A program made the position numbers and the translations under genes. A DNA stretch of 64,000 nucleotides from Hysterium pulicare CBS 123377 (Eukaryota > Ascomycota > Dothideomycetes > Hysteriales > Hysteriaceae): contig AJFK01000193.1 of assembly GCA_000467715.1 (NCBI GenBank), positions 1-64,000 of the forward strand, in the 5' to 3' direction. Of this stretch, positions 1 to 12,989 are shown in pieces. Below the pieces are notes generated by a model. The model saw only the letters and a program-made list of their open reading frames with translations. It was not told the DNA's origin and searched no databases. Within the stretch, counting starts at the first letter, position 1, and the number at the start of each line of letters is the position of its first letter.

Positions 1-3000
1 ACGTCTCTGTCTGCCAAGAGTAACATAGCGTACATCTATAATATTGTCAGAGATTTAATGCATTAAGAGAAAACTGCACATAATTTTTTTTTCCAAGGAA
101 GAATAAAAGAGGCGGAGCAGCGCTTCTGTGGGAATGCACTCTGACGATGTACGCTTGACGTTTTTCGGTACCCTAAGATTAGCCTCTGCTTAGGCATGAT
201 ATTCTTAGTTGGTTGAAAGGCTCACACATCTCTAGATCGAAAATTTAGATGGCTAAAAAGTTGGTAGTTCGAGTGGTGGTGTGTTTATACATAGTGATAA
301 TGCAACCAAATTTCTGTATGCAGAGTCAAATCCCGTTCAAAGTACAAAGTGAATGCTAATGGATAGTTACCCTCTTCCAGGAATACCATGTGCTGCACCG
401 CCACGCATCATAAACCGAGGAAGGCCATGCTTCGAATGCGCAGAAACAATCGCTGCGACGAAATTTGAGGCGGGCTGAAATCGAAAATCTCATGAGCCGG
501 AAGGTCTCGGCCTTGGGCATCGTCCATAGCTAATCCGTCGCTACAAGAGCGCGCGCCACTTCACCACGTTCAACGTCGGCACAAGGCTTTATGTATCCAC
601 AAAAGCTTTTCAGCCACACATGTATCCTGATCGTGGATTTCACCTTGGCCAACAAACTATCTGCTTAAGGAAAGAAGACTGTCACAAGAAATGACTAGCA
701 CCAAATGCCATTCAAAATGACGGGGATTCAAGACTAAGATGGAAGTGATACAGTGTTGTAGACTTCGTGAAAGACTGAAAGTCAATAGGAGAACATCACG
801 GAGGTTCGACTTTGAGGAATGAAGTGGGATAGAAAACCATTACCAATCCATCTAAACGCCCAACCATGCAATATGGTACACGCTTGTCAACGACGGCGGC
901 CCGTCCAGCATCGGATATTTACACAAAGCAATCACAGCACTTGTGGTTGCGACTCCAGCCGTGAATCTAAACCCCAGCAAAATGCCCAATATCATACTCC
1001 CAATCCCGGCAGCTTCACCTCCCAATTCTATCCGGGAATCGCCGTTCAATCGTTTCCGTTGGGGGTGATTGTGATGAACTAATTCGTACCTGCGGGTATG
1101 AATCATTTCTTGCCGCGCCTTTGCTCGAGAAAAAGGACTTTCTTCCGAACTGTATCACACTCCATATCAGCACTCGACTCCAGGTATCTTTCCATCAATC
1201 ATAACAGTCCCAATGTGTGCAACTAATCACGTCCCATCCCAACCCTTTCCACTTCTCGACCCGGAAATGAACATACCGATCGGATCGTATTTCAGCATAC
1301 TGAGTGGCCGATGTAAACGAGGTCGCTCGAGCGTTCGGTAGAAGCCAGTCATGGCCATTGAGATGAGGCGCACCATTATCGTGCGCGATTTGGCTGTTTA
1401 CGAAAGTATAAATTAGCTTGAGGCTCATGGAGGTATGTGGAAGATTGGAGACTGGCAGTCTAGTCGCAAATGTGAAAGCTCATTGGACACCCAGTGTACG
1501 TAATTAGAAGTCGTAGAAGTACAAGGAATGGAATACATACGTTTCTTCGCCATCGCGGGCTGTAAACGGAATTGGTGATGTGTTAAAGATGGATGAGAAT
1601 GTTCTGAGGTTGAACATCTTGGCGATCATCAACTCCGAGAATTGCCGAAGTTCTCCCGCTACCTCACGCCTGCACGTCCCTGAAGCCCCTGACCTCAAAC
1701 GACTTCAATGAATATATATTGACAGCCTTTCTCAATTGTTCGCATTGCATTTTGTTATTATGTTTAGAGTCGTGCCGCTAAAGGCCTCGGTTCACTTTAA
1801 CATGGTCTGAAGAACCGAAGCTACAAGCTCTTCGGGACCCCCCTCAAAGCTCTGAATATGGACTAAACCTGCAAAGGTACAATGAGAGACTGATTGGCCG
1901 TCTCTCTTCGTGACAGACGAACAGTCTAGTTCCTCATGTCTTTCGTTCCAACCTTCCTTTGCGCAAGTTCCAGAATTCTTTAACTCCACCCCGGAAAGAT
2001 AAACTGCAGATATTGGACCGAATGAACTAGTCATTATACAGGTAAGCATCTCCTTGATCTTCGATCCTCTCTCCGTTCGGCAGCTCTTTCCCAGCGGCAT
2101 CTCGAATCACTATCAGACACCGAGCTCCAATACTGTGGAAACTTCTCGCGAACATCGATTTCGCGATCGCCGAAGATGCCCTCGAGTTATATTTAAACAG
2201 CGATACACGACCGTGTAGTAATGTTTCAATTGACACACCAGAGTCCTCTTGGCTGGCAGAAAACCTGGATATCGTTCGTCTGATATCTTGTTGGTGTTGA
2301 AACACAAACCAACCCCTTTCGAGCTCTCAGCCACCCCCAAACTATTTTTGGATAGGGCGACAAATCCTCACGTGAAAGCCTGTGTTCGCGTTGCTCAACC
2401 GTGCTTCAATCAAATATTTCTTTTCTACGACGATAGCTGGCGGCGAATGAGAGACAGGTTTTCTGCCGGTCAAGTTTCTGCACGTAACGATGCCGTGCTA
2501 CTTGGCTGTTTCGAATCTCTGCCTCACGTGTAAGCCAAAACACCAAAAACTTGTATCTCCATTACACGCAATGAACCAATCCTATCGCGTTTTTCTGCCA
2601 GATAGCTGAGACGGCCATTTAATCTATTTTGCGCAGCAGAAGCCGGCCGCGTTACTCTAGGAACGAGGACTATGGACACGTCGACACGGCAAGCATCAGC
2701 ACCTTAATTCTTGTCGCCGGGGCTGAAGCCCAACTTTATTGAAGGTATTGCCAGGTGACACTTGGATGCAAAGCGAGGATGTCCATGGCCGGTGAAGATC
2801 ACCGCTTCGCTTCCGGTATGTCGTGCTGGACCCCGCCATCTCTGTCATCGCGCGTTTCCAGGGTCAGTCCCTGATTTCTGCAACCTCAGACATCCGAGCT
2901 GGATATGGGCCGGTGAGCGTGAAGGAGAAAGCGGGAGGCCGCAATAATCCGGATTATCCGGTAAGCTGCAGGCAGGTTATCGTCGGTTAGCAGAAGGAGG

Positions 3001-4649
3001 AACAGGTCACGCAGAGAGCCCTTTGGACCCTGAAAACGGTGCTCGCGGGATCTATCGTGATGTGGTCTGAGCGGTGTGGTGTTCTTGAACGTCGGGTCGG
3101 GCTTGATGCGTGCTATCAATCTGAAGCTGGACAGCTGGCACAACTTGCTGCTTTTTTCACCGCCGGCCATGGAAAGCGGACGAAGGGGCGCGGCGTCGGA
3201 CGTATGACTTGTACTGCACGTTGACACTGCAGACAACCCCTATAGTATTGGGTACGTCGTGGTTCACATGCCATCTCATTTCCACCTACTCCCCTTTCCA
3301 AAGTGGGGGATATGACGTCGCTCACTTGAGACTGTCATTTCGCTGATGGTCAGCGGTATGGGAATCAGTCCTCTAGTACGTACAGATTGTAAAGTTCCCA
3401 ACACCACTACCACTTCCTCGGGCATCACAACTCCCACGCGGTCTCAACCTACAATGGGCGACCCGCTGCTCAGCCCGTGTGTCCCCTTTCCATCCTATAC
3501 TTCCATTGGAACTCCCCCAAGCAATGCCAATTCTCAATTACGTCCATCCTCTTGTTGGATCTCATATCCCTTGTCAAACCCGCAGAAGGTCTGCGATCAT
3601 AAAGACCTCCCCGTCCCCGAAAGGATGCAGATCAGCGACGCCATCAGCCACGTAGTAAATGTAGATTCGTCGTTGTCCCCTTCCTCTAGCTCACTTGATT
3701 GTGTCTCCAACAGCAGTGCCAATTCTATTCACGAACCATTGCACCCATATATCGAACTCCGTAGAAGAACCGAAGTCATAAGCGCCCCTGTGTGCCCGGG
3801 AGTATGGGAATCAACAGCGTCATGATCCACAGCCACGTAGCACTTGCAGATTCGACGCCTTGTTCTTTCTTCCATGCGTCTGTTCGTATATGATGAGTTA
3901 TTTGGACCGATCCCATTGCACAGTAATGAGAAGTGCCGTAGGTGAGGCTGTTGGGCTATGGCGAAAAAGGACGGTGAAAGAGGGAGGCCATGTTGGCATG
4001 TTCTTCTCAATATGATAGCTGTGGCGTCACGGTTTACTATTCCAAATTGACGCTGTGAGAAATGATGAATGTGAATCGGGCCGACGGCAAAATGCTTAGC
4101 CGTGCCATTGTTGAGGTCAAGACTTGAATGAAGCGGTGCTATGGCGAGCGCTCAGTGTGGGTCATGGTGCCGAGCTGCTAGGACATCGCCCGTGCCTGCC
4201 CCAATGGCTACTCCACGTACGCGAACTGGTTCAACTTCAGAAGAAGAATTCACCTACATATTGCGTAGCAAATCAAAAGGTTATTCATTGTTTTAGTTAT
4301 CTTACTGCAATAGTACACACTCTCTCATACATCAGTGGAAGTAAATGCAAGAAGAAAATGTCAACTCATCCTATCTAGTCGCCAGAGTCCGTCTTAGTTT
4401 CCCTGCTGCACAGGTACTCATCCCCAGCACCACGTAAAGGTGCAAACTCAAATCGCTGGGGTTCCTCCGCAACCCCCATGGGCCTTTTTTTGTAATTTTT
4501 TGTTTTATGTAGAAAAGCAGAAACAAAGGAGATGCATGCAATTACAAACGAAATACATGTAAAATCAAAGTAAATGCAGTACATCAAGACAAATTCAACA
4601 TGCAGCACAGTATGAATCGGAATACAAGAAAAAAGAACTAGACGATGCT
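1..4649. other. Gene-poor stretch, no supported gene
   Basis: No reading frame here can be joined into a convincing protein. The best coding-like piece is a 102-codon ATG frame on the minus strand at 1792-2100, with no recognisable domain; another minus frame at 852-1106 has a hydrophobic run. Neither has a clear partner exon. The segment near 3089-3185 shares sequence with 7341-7455 (see repeat entries). The base composition is not AT-rich, so this does not look like a heavily RIP-mutated repeat. Confidence 0.5.
3089..3185 (+). repeat. Dispersed repeat, copy 1
   Basis: This segment contains a 20-base identity (TATCAATCTGAAGCTGGACA) with 7341-7455, followed in both copies by GCTGGCACA and a similar TTGCT/TTTTTCAC run. 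Read in one frame both give a short peptide with the motif INLKLD and then LLF-SP. It may be a remnant of a small gene family or of a decayed mobile element; I cannot tell which. Confidence 0.5.
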
Positions 4650-5210
4650 TTAAAGCAAACGCCGACGTTTAAAAGGACGAGAACGAGGCGAACAAGAACG
4701 CGACGCAGGGGGTGTGATAGGGGTATATACATGGGGAAGAGGGGCAAGACAAGGCGCATCAAGCACAGAAAATTGATCAGAAGAATAATCAGAAGAATAG
4801 GTAGAAGAAGAAATAGAAGAATAGTTAGAAGAAGAAATAGATGAATAGTCAGAGGAATAATTAGAACCATAACAACAGACGCAAAAAGGTACAGAACTAG
4901 AACCATAAGAGCACACGCAAGTACACACAGAATCACAATACAAATCCCAATTAAATACATGCGGCTCAAAGGCCTCGGTTAAAATACAATCGCGAAAAAT
5001 CCAGGGATGCGAACATGCAGAAAGGAATTTACTTGCCTCCTCTAGCCCTTCGTCGGCTCCGAGGGACTCACCGTAGCTTTCTAATTCTGGTGTCATAATA
5101 AACCAGACCTCTACCATCACTTTCCACCCCAAACTGTATGATGCTGCCTGGGAAAAAGTTAGAATGAACTTTGGGAGGCGAGTCGATTGGAGGTGACGTA
5201 CATTAGACAT
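4650..5210 (-). CDS. Candidate Ser/Tyr-rich orphan protein (two exons)
   Basis: This is a predicted 168-residue protein that I do not recognise. The start exon is only nine bases (M-S-N, 5202-5210). It is followed by a 54-bp intron (5148-5201) with a GTACGT donor, a CTAAC branch site and a CCCAG acceptor, and a second exon at 4650-5147. The N-terminal half is mixed and folded-looking, with a Cys/Trp-bearing stretch (SACSHPW). The C-terminal half is low complexity, made of repeated S/Y/D units such as YSSDYSS, encoded by an imperfect AGAAGAATA-type microsatellite. The extreme C-terminus is basic (RPFKRRR). The good splice signals favour a real orphan gene. The low-complexity half, and a fully open hydrophobic frame over the same bases, advise caution. 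Confidence 0.45.
   Translation of the reverse strand: MSNVRHLQSTRLPKFILTFSQAASYSLGWKVMVEVWFIMTPELESYGESLGADEGLEEASKFLSACSHPWIFRDCILTEAFEPHVFNWDLYCDSVCTCVCSYGSSSVPFCVCCYGSNYSSDYSSISSSNYSSISSSTYSSDYSSDQFSVLDAPCLAPLPHVYTPITPPASRSCSPRSRPFKRRRLL
4779..4870. repeat. Imperfect (AGAAGAATA)n microsatellite
   Basis: Degenerate nine-base units rich in AGAAGAATA/AGAAGAAAT run for about 90 bases inside the candidate gene on the minus strand. They encode its Ser/Tyr-rich tract. Confidence 0.8.
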
Positions 5211-8200
5211 CCTTAGACCTAGCCAACAAACAACGTAGCGCGATGTTATCCAGAGTAAATATAGTAGTCTACCAATGAATCAGTACCTGTCAATGTGCGC
5301 TGCGGAAAAGATAAGCAGAAAGGTGTGGAGGTGAAGGGCTGTGGAGGTGTCGGAGGCGGACGTGGCACAAACGGGCTTTGGGAGACGGATTGAACGGTGA
5401 TGGTGGCAGGATGGAGAGCTGGAAAGATGCTAGGGAAGGTAGAGCTACTCACAGACAGTGTCTCTGCTAAAAGCTGTAAGAGGTTCTTGTATAAATTGTG
5501 TAGACTAGCAAAGTATGTAGACAAGTGTGGTGAAGAAGAGACGGAGAGTTGCCGAGTTCGATGGCTGTTTGAGTCGGAGGAGCCGCACTATAGCAGAATA
5601 GGTCAACCTTAAACAAACAGACGCAAAGGTATGGGAGTTGACCGTGCAGGCCATCTCCTTGGGGCAATAACGATTGGCGCCAAGCGGTTGTTGAGCTGTG
5701 GGAAGTGCGATGAAAAAAGCTCCCTAAACATTGGCTTCCTAGAGATGATGGTCAACCTTCAACGTTTTATTGAGTAGGTGAGAGCCACTAGAGTCATATT
5801 GTTATAGAATGCGTTTCCTTGTGGTATGATATAAGGTTTTTGAACATTACCGTGTATGTCCCTTTGCGACATCCATTTTGTGCTATTATATTGCAGCGCA
5901 GCCGAGTACCGGATGTCAATAAATGCGGGAGGACAGTTCATGGGAGCGGAGTCCATAGCAAGTGGCATATCAGATCCGGGTACAACCAGCCTCCGTGATG
6001 CTTGATAAAGCCAGGTCGCATCCTTGGACGTTGTGTTCTCTTCCTCATTGCTTAATCCCCGAATCTACACGGATACAGTAGTGCCATACTAAAAAAGGGC
6101 TTGCAGCGCCCGATTATATTTGCAATATCCGGCCCATACGTAGTAGCATTGCCAGAAGACCGGTTATAGGATCCCAATAGGTGCGGAAGGTAGTCTGTAA
6201 TAGGTGGTATGGTCGATCCGGGTAGGTTTAAGCTCCGTAAAGCAACGTAAACCACTGACCCGTCCGGGAGGCTATCGTAAGAGTTTCATAGTCTCCAAGT
6301 GCTGAAATCGCACCTGCTGGGGTGAGTCACTGGTATCTAGATGCGGAGGGGAATGGGACTGGTTGTCGTTCGAAGGAGACGCTTGGGAGCTATGCAGGAT
6401 GCCATCTCTCTTTCACGCATCGCCGGGTTGGACGTATGGTCAAGGACTTGCTATACGAGCGGGTTCATATTTTGGCCATTAGCACAATCTCTTTGTTGGC
6501 AAAGACATTACCATTGCGGTCAAGATGATGAAGAACATCATAGAGAGCCACGACGCTCACCGGTGGATGTGGTAAGGAAGAGGGACATGCGCGAGAGCAG
6601 CTATTCTCGTTCTTTTAGAGGTCGAATTCGTTGAAGCGTTTGGATTTGACTCGCTTCCTTATTTGGCCTGAGCGCGATGGCTGGTTGATGAAGTAATGCT
6701 GTCATACGGGATGAAAGAAGGAAACTAGATATACCCATCGACCTGGGACCTGTTAGGAGAGAAGAAAAATCACATTCTCAATATCATATAGACGTCGAGT
6801 TGGGCTTGCTTTCAGAGATGCCCTGTCGCCCCCACGGCTTTTGGGTTGTGCCTACCTCTCAGAGCAATTACGCCCGACTCGGCCAGCTGCCAAATCATTC
6901 GGAGAAGCTGCTCGTCCTCGAAATTGTAGCAACAAGCCCTGGAGGTATACGAAGAGAATGGATTCTTAGTTCCAATGCACTACTAAAGTCTTCAGGGGTA
7001 GTTCGCTTCCCAGTGGCCTACTATAGTGTCCAAAATGCCGTAAAGGGAGAGCATCGAAGGGAGCATTTCGCCACTCCTCGGTCGGATTGGGAGGAAATCG
7101 CTATGCTAGACCATCACATGCCGTCGCTTACAATACCATCTACGCGTAGATTGGGATAGGGATAGTGAGGCTTCAATATACGGAACACCCGGCTGCAGGT
7201 GCACATCTTACCTTTCCTGAAGTCATGAAGGAATCCTGGATGGCCCCTGAAGAAGCATCTAGGATGGCGATCTCGCGTTCTATCAGCCCTTTACTTTGCA
7301 AATCGCAAGTATCAGGCCACAAGCTGGGTACGTCCTTGGAGCCGTTGGGCGATGCTGGGCATGACCCGCATTATCAATCTGAAGCTGGACACGCTGGCAC
7401 AGACGATCACTCACTTGCTTTTTCACTCACCGAAAGTCAAGCGCGCGTTTCCACGAGGAACTTTTATTGCTGTACAGATTGGAGATGCAGGTTTGGAGCC
7501 GAGTGCTTTGTTGGCGTACTCGTGCTACCACAAGTTCTATTGCCCCGTCCTATTAGCTCCAGTAACCATGGGACAAGCTATCGATCGTGCGACAGATACC
7601 CCAGACTCTAGAGATGCGTGGATAGAAATCAGGAACGGAAACGACCGGCTTGCTTGACTCTGCCGCGCTCTACCGCGCAACTGTGGAGACGATTGGGAAT
7701 GAGGCCGCAAGATAGTGTGCCAGCGCACGAATTTCGCCACCTGATCTTCAACACCATAACTTGAAACGGTACCTGGAGTGAGGCTCACGATCACGGGAAC
7801 CCTTGCTGTTGAAACTAGCTCTTGTACGTTTCAACCCTTAGCCATTTTTAATTCTTGGTTGACAAGCACTGACAAGTCCACGGTCGTATCCAGTGGATTG
7901 CTTGTGACGGCGGCCCAATTGAAGTTGGCGAACCGAAGTAAAATGCCGAAAGGAGAACCCAACGTCTGAAGACTAGCTTGCTCCTTGCTAAGAGAAGGGA
8001 AGATCTGAAGGAAATGGGAATGGAGGAATACGTGTTCAGCAACGGCGCATGCGAACCCAACACCATGCCCATGCGGATCTAAGATGGATGGAGGGAGATC
8101 AGAAGGAAGGGATGGCGATGCCAGAATTCTCAGGCGGCGACAAGGATGGGTGGTCGTGATGGATGAGCGACATTTTCGACATGTCGGCGGGGTGTTGGAA

Positions 8201-9419
8201 GCCAGATTTCCGTTCCTTCGACGAAGGAGAGGGGGCAACCAGATCACGGCAATCTGGTGATAGAGGAAGAGTCATTGTTGGTCTTTTGATAGAAGCCACA
8301 GTACTCTGAGACATTCATCGCGCAGAACTCTGGCGATATCGGAAAGTTGCACAATGACTCCTTCAACCGCGATCCCCTTCCCCGCGATTGATGTTCTGGG
8401 CTCCAGGTATCCCATTTTTGTATGCCGAACAATCAGGCAACAAACCCACCACCACCCAAAATCTCCATAATTCCTTTTTACGCATTCCCTACTAGCGAGT
8501 AATAATTGCAGATGCCAATCTTAATGCTCATCTGCGCTGATTCGCCCGATCTGCCATTGCGCAGTCGTTGGGGAGGGCTTGGTGCGCAATTGGTATGCAG
8601 TCAGCTCTGTGGCGTGCATGCATGCCAGGCAGCACGGCAGCAGTGTGCGGTAGGAATTGCTGGGTTCCACAAATGACTCTGAGCGTGCTCGCTTATTGCC
8701 GATTGGGACATCGCCAGGATTTGTGAGTCGAATCCATTGTCATGGGATTTGCGATTATTGGAATGTGGAGTGAGAATTGGAATTGGATTCGAGTCAACGA
8801 TACGGCGGGGTAAATCAATTAGGAGGGGTGGACGGAGAGGGGATGCGTTAGGATTCGTCGCCTTGGTTTGGGAGAATTGGACAGGTGGTGTATTGGAATG
8901 ATCTGATCCATGTCTGGGGAAAGATGGTGATGTGGTCTTTGGTGGTGGTATGAAGGATGGTTTGGATGTGGTCAATGGTTTGTTTCGAGGAAGGGGGAAG
9001 TCGTTGGGTCTATTCACAGCAATGGAGTCGAGGGATGTTGTTAGTTTCAAAACATCTTCAATTCATTTATAGCTATCATAGCTGATCTTCAATTCCACTC
9101 CCATCCTGACTTCTAAAGTCCCAACCCTCCCCTCAAACACCGCTAAGGGTGGAGGCATCCTGTCTTTGCATTTCTGCCAAACATACTATCCAAAACCAAG
9201 CAATGCTTTTCCTGATGAGCAAAGCAAACCAATGTCAATCCTGCCTGTGCTGAACTGCGGAGGTAGTTGGGACCGGTAGTCACGGAGCTTTTTCAGCGTC
9301 CGGTGGTAGGTGCGCGGTTGGACCTCATAAGGATCTGAACAACATGATATCTAAGGTAATCGGACACCGAAGAGTAGTCGTTTTAGAATGTCTCAAGTAA
9401 AAAGGAAATCGTGGGTAGT
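5211..9419. other. Gene-poor stretch, no supported gene
   Basis: There are short frames on both strands, none with a recognisable domain or with splice signals that join them into a long protein. Two minus frames at 5759-5968 and 6052-6255 look weakly protein-like and share a pattern around the word GATCCGGGTA, so they could be decayed relatives of each other. Plus frames at 6800-7159 and 7352-7657 are open for about 100 codons but unrecognised. The second includes copy 2 of the dispersed repeat. Confidence 0.45.
7341..7455 (+). repeat. Dispersed repeat, copy 2
   Basis: This is the partner of 3089-3185 in the same orientation, about 4.25 kb away. It shares an exact 20-base core and flanking similarity interrupted by small indels. 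Confidence 0.5.
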
Positions 9420-10139
9420 TCATCGATAGTAGCCAGAGAGACGGTGCGCGCGGATGTCTCGCACTGATGGCTCGCGCACTTCAACGTTATATTTTGGTGC
9501 GTTTCGTCGTCGTTCAACAAGGTCCTGTTCGTATAGAGAGCCGCGCTTTGATCCGACGGAGTTGGTAACTTCAGTCGTGATCTTGGTCTTCGAAGGTTGG
9601 GGCCAGTCGACGATTTCGCCTGATCGTGGTCTTGATTTGGATGCTTGCTCGAGCTTAACTGACTTTGTTCGGTCTGGAATAGGGATACGAGCAGCAACAT
9701 AGTAGGTTCGGTCCATTGAAACAAATGGTGTTCGGCTGCGGCGTCTCAAGCTTCTCTCAATTGCTTTCAAGAGACCTCGAACTTCGTCGTGACCAGCTGG
9801 GATCTCAACTCGTACAATCTTGGAGTCTTCTCGGGCGGTACTGTAGGTTTCACCCTCGGAGTTGTTGTAGATGTATTGAGCAACGTCTTGCGCAAGCCTG
9901 TGGCCAACGTCGCACAGCTGCTCATGAGATCGGTGGACTTCGTAGGGGTCGTGGCAGTAAGCACACTTGCGAGCGTGTGTTTCAAAGTTGTATGCTGCCC
10001 AGCTCTCGGCCGTGTTCACGGGACGGCAGACACTAGTCACGGGATCAGGGAGAAACCCTACGGTTTGCTCCTTCTGAACTGGAAGTGACTTTGGCTGGAT
10101 GACGGTAGGCATGGTGGAGTGACGAGATAAAGAAGGCAT
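9420..10139 (-). CDS. Conserved fungal protein with Cys/His cluster
   Basis: A single-exon gene of 239 residues if translation starts at the ATG ending at 10139 (AAGATGCC context). The frame stays open upstream to 10301, but with no ATG. Residues of roughly 45-130 form the most conserved-looking part: a cluster with C-x2-C-H, H-x2-H and a later Cys (CAYCHDPYEVHRS then LCDVGH) that could bind zinc, followed by a helical stretch. The C-terminal third is basic and disordered, with repeated RRR and an end of RLSGYYR. I do not recognise a named family. A TATA-like ATATAT lies about 240 bases upstream on the minus strand. A transcript start further upstream with a missed first exon is possible. Confidence 0.65.
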   Translation of the reverse strand: MPSLSRHSTMPTVIQPKSLPVQKEQTVGFLPDPVTSVCRPVNTAESWAAYNFETHARKCAYCHDPYEVHRSHEQLCDVGHRLAQDVAQYIYNNSEGETYSTAREDSKIVRVEIPAGHDEVRGLLKAIERSLRRRSRTPFVSMDRTYYVAARIPIPDRTKSVKLEQASKSRPRSGEIVDWPQPSKTKITTEVTNSVGSKRGSLYEQDLVERRRNAPKYNVEVREPSVRDIRAHRLSGYYR

Positions 10140-12989
10140 CTTGAGGGTTCTTGGGGAATTCTTAAGAATGGATCTGAGTCGGGGAGCCGTTGTAGCTGAC
10201 GAGTAAGAAGTCGGAGCCGGAATGGTGAAGCGTCGCTTTGCCTGTAGCAAAGGACTGGCTGCAGTGTTGATGAAAGACTCTGAATGGGTTTTCAGAGTCA
10301 ATCAGGCAGTAGGGGAGTTGGTAGGCTTTATGTGAGTGTAGGAGTGATCAGGAAAGGTGGCAGCGAAGTCGAGATATATGTATTAGGAAGTGAGGGTGTG
10401 GGTGCCTAGGGCGTTGGCTGGGCATGCATAAGAGTGCATGGTCCGCCCTTGTCGACATCAGGCGCAGCTTTGGCGAGGGCGGTCAGGAAACGCAGCCTGC
10501 ACCCTTCACCCTTCACCCCTCCCCCTTCACCCCCATGACGACAACCGGAGGCCACCTGCGAAACGCGCTAGAAACATGTTTGGCATGCCTTCGCAAGTCG
10601 GAAGATGGATGTGTTGCTGAGGAAAAGGGCGCCGTTATTGGGCAGCTCGAGCCTGCGTCCCGCCGAGGAGTTCTGCTTGAATGTTCAGGACGTGTTCGAG
10701 TAGCCGCGAATCACTCCTGCGGCCGTTCTACTGTTCCCAAAGCGTGTGAGTCTTCTAGCGCCGACCTGGCAGCGGATAGAGACAGTTGCTCCGTCGCAAA
10801 TCGGGCCAGGGAATGATTGATGACTCCGCCTCAGGATGGCGTTCATTGTTGGATGGATCGAAGGGAGCTGTGGAGAATGAGTGGAGTCGCTTGACTGTTC
10901 AGCCACTCCTATTCCGGAGTAGCCCACTTCGACTCCCACAATCGAAGGCGGTGCAGAACTGGCGATACACATTCGCGCGTTACTCACCGTTGCACCAGAG
11001 CGCACAGCCTCATGTGCATTTACACACGCACACACGCGTAGGGCTATGAAGACGAGAACGCTCCTCACGCGCAAATGCGCGACACTGTGTATTGCAGCAT
11101 CCTTCTCGCGAAGAACCACTCGACCAGAGCAGAGGTCTACGTTGGGGTCGGCGCCGTCGGCGGTAACATTTGTCCCCTTCAAACATTTCTCCTGTGCCTC
11201 GAGGCAGTGCAGGCCGATTGAAACAATAATCGCACGACTTCATTGCGGCGAGGTAACTGGGTACGTGTGGACATGTTTGCGCAAGAAAGAAAGGTTCAAT
11301 TACTCTTCCATTGATCCACCAGCTGGTGTGCATTGGCGCGCAACCTCGTATGCAAGTGCAATTAGACGCTGCATCGCTATCCTCTTCTCGTCTGACCGGA
11401 TCCCTTCTGACGGGCTGGATTGCCACCATTGACGAAGTTAGGCGTCCCATCGACCACACCCGATAGGGACGCTTCTATCAATCCAACGCCAAACTGCACA
11501 GTTCACGAACCCTGCCGAGCTGAAGAAGCTGCACTTACAAGAGCATTGCAATCAGCAATACTGTCTTTCGTGTTGGAATCAGCACTTTGTTTTTGGTCGT
11601 CGTTCTACTCTATTTCTGATTCCGATTCCGGTGACTCAAGGCAGTCATTCTGCCGAATTGACACATTGAAAAACTAGCCGGATGGCTCGGTCTGACTCCA
11701 GCTTTGCATGCTCGGCCCGCTCCGCTTGTTACTTGTTCTGGTTACGTTCATGGACCTCGACGTTTGCCTGCCGGCCTGTTCAGCTGACCCAGTACCACAT
11801 ACTTGGCGGTTCATCATTTATCGTAAGAAATATCTTCATTCTACGTCACATAATCTCGAGGCAGCCACAGGACCCAGTAAACCACTGGAAGACACCGGAA
11901 GGCATTTCGAAAAAAGGAAGAGAGTGTGTAGGCTTATCTGTCTATATCAAGGTTATCGTGGTATACCCAATCCGTTTGGCCTGTGGGGCCGTCCACAAAG
12001 ACAGGCCGTGGCCGTGACAGCATCCTCCGTGCCATCGGCTAAGGAACTACTAAGTGTCTGATTCTTGGAAGCTCCTTCATCGGATCCCATCCTTCGATGT
12101 TGTGGATGAGCGAAAGCAACGCAAGAGTCCCTGCCAGATTCATTCGTTATTAGGAGGAATGGACACATCTCCGCAAGCTATTTCGTGTGACAGATGGATT
12201 GCGCCATTTGTCTCCGCCTGGTTGCAGGACTGTGGGATACGTAGTCAATTTGGATTACGCCCCACGCTGTCTCAACTGCCTTGATTGAATGAATCGGCGC
12301 TGATATCAAATTACGCCCCCGAACCTACCCACCAAGCGAGGCCATGGATTGAAAGACACCGCCGTAATGGTTCGCGTTACGCCATATGACGCGCAGCCGG
12401 CGCTCTTCTGCGTGATGTTTGACGGCACTTCGATTGCCTCCAAGGTTGCAGACGACGTGCAAGGCCGGGCACTTGTTGCTAATATTGCCCCGAACTAGCG
12501 TTGTGGGAGAATTAGGAAGCGGAAGGCATTGACACACTTCGAGGCCTCTGACAAATGCGACACTATCTCTTCCATCAGATCGATGCTGACCATAGTCTCA
12601 ATCCTGCTAGGCACCTACAATGGTTGCTATTCAGGGTGACTAGGCTGACTAACACAAGCTCATCCCCTTTTCTAGGCTTCAGTGATATTGATCGCACTAC
12701 TAATTAATTACTCATCGTCTCAAGGCTAGCTAGAGTTGTGAGCCTTGCTCGCACTCTTTCTCAGATATCGGCCTACGTCGAACACAGTCATCATATTCGT
12801 GCGTGTTGAGAAGGTTACGATGGAAGATTTGATCTGCTAATGTTTGTAACCACGGAGGCATCTCTAGAGCGTATACCCTCCGCTATATCCCGACACTGAC
12901 ACTACCACAAAAGTACGATACATAACGAGTGACAACAGTAGGCTTCCTCCCCGATACGTTCCCAACTTGAGAATTGGCTGAAGCCAGGA
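10140..12989. other. Intergenic, no supported gene
   Basis: Several frames of 100-165 codons overlap each other on both strands between 10.4 and 12.1 kb. They behave like random open frames in a GC-rich stretch: no domain, no splice logic, mutual overlap. A (CCCTTCAC)n-like pyrimidine microsatellite lies at 10499-10535. Confidence 0.55.
10499..10535 (+). repeat. (CCCTTCAC)n-like microsatellite
   Basis: About four degenerate units of CACCCTTC/CCCCTTCA in a row, on the pyrimidine-rich plus strand. Confidence 0.75.

Noticed and set aside
819-860. GGTTCGA-like tRNA B box
   Set aside because: No matching A box or cloverleaf could be drawn around it or around the similar word near 56290.
4595-4969. 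Hydrophobic 124-codon frame over the microsatellite
   Set aside because: Leu/Ile-rich only because it reads the AGAAGAATA repeat in another frame; the frame with splice signals is preferred.
1-9400. Remnants of a retroelement
   Set aside because: No reverse transcriptase, integrase or terminal repeat pattern was recognisable; base composition is not RIP-like.
10685-11459. Overlapping long open frames on the minus strand
   Set aside because: Three frames of 128-165 codons overlap each other on both strands with no domain, no splice signal and no codon pattern; best explained by GC-rich random openness.
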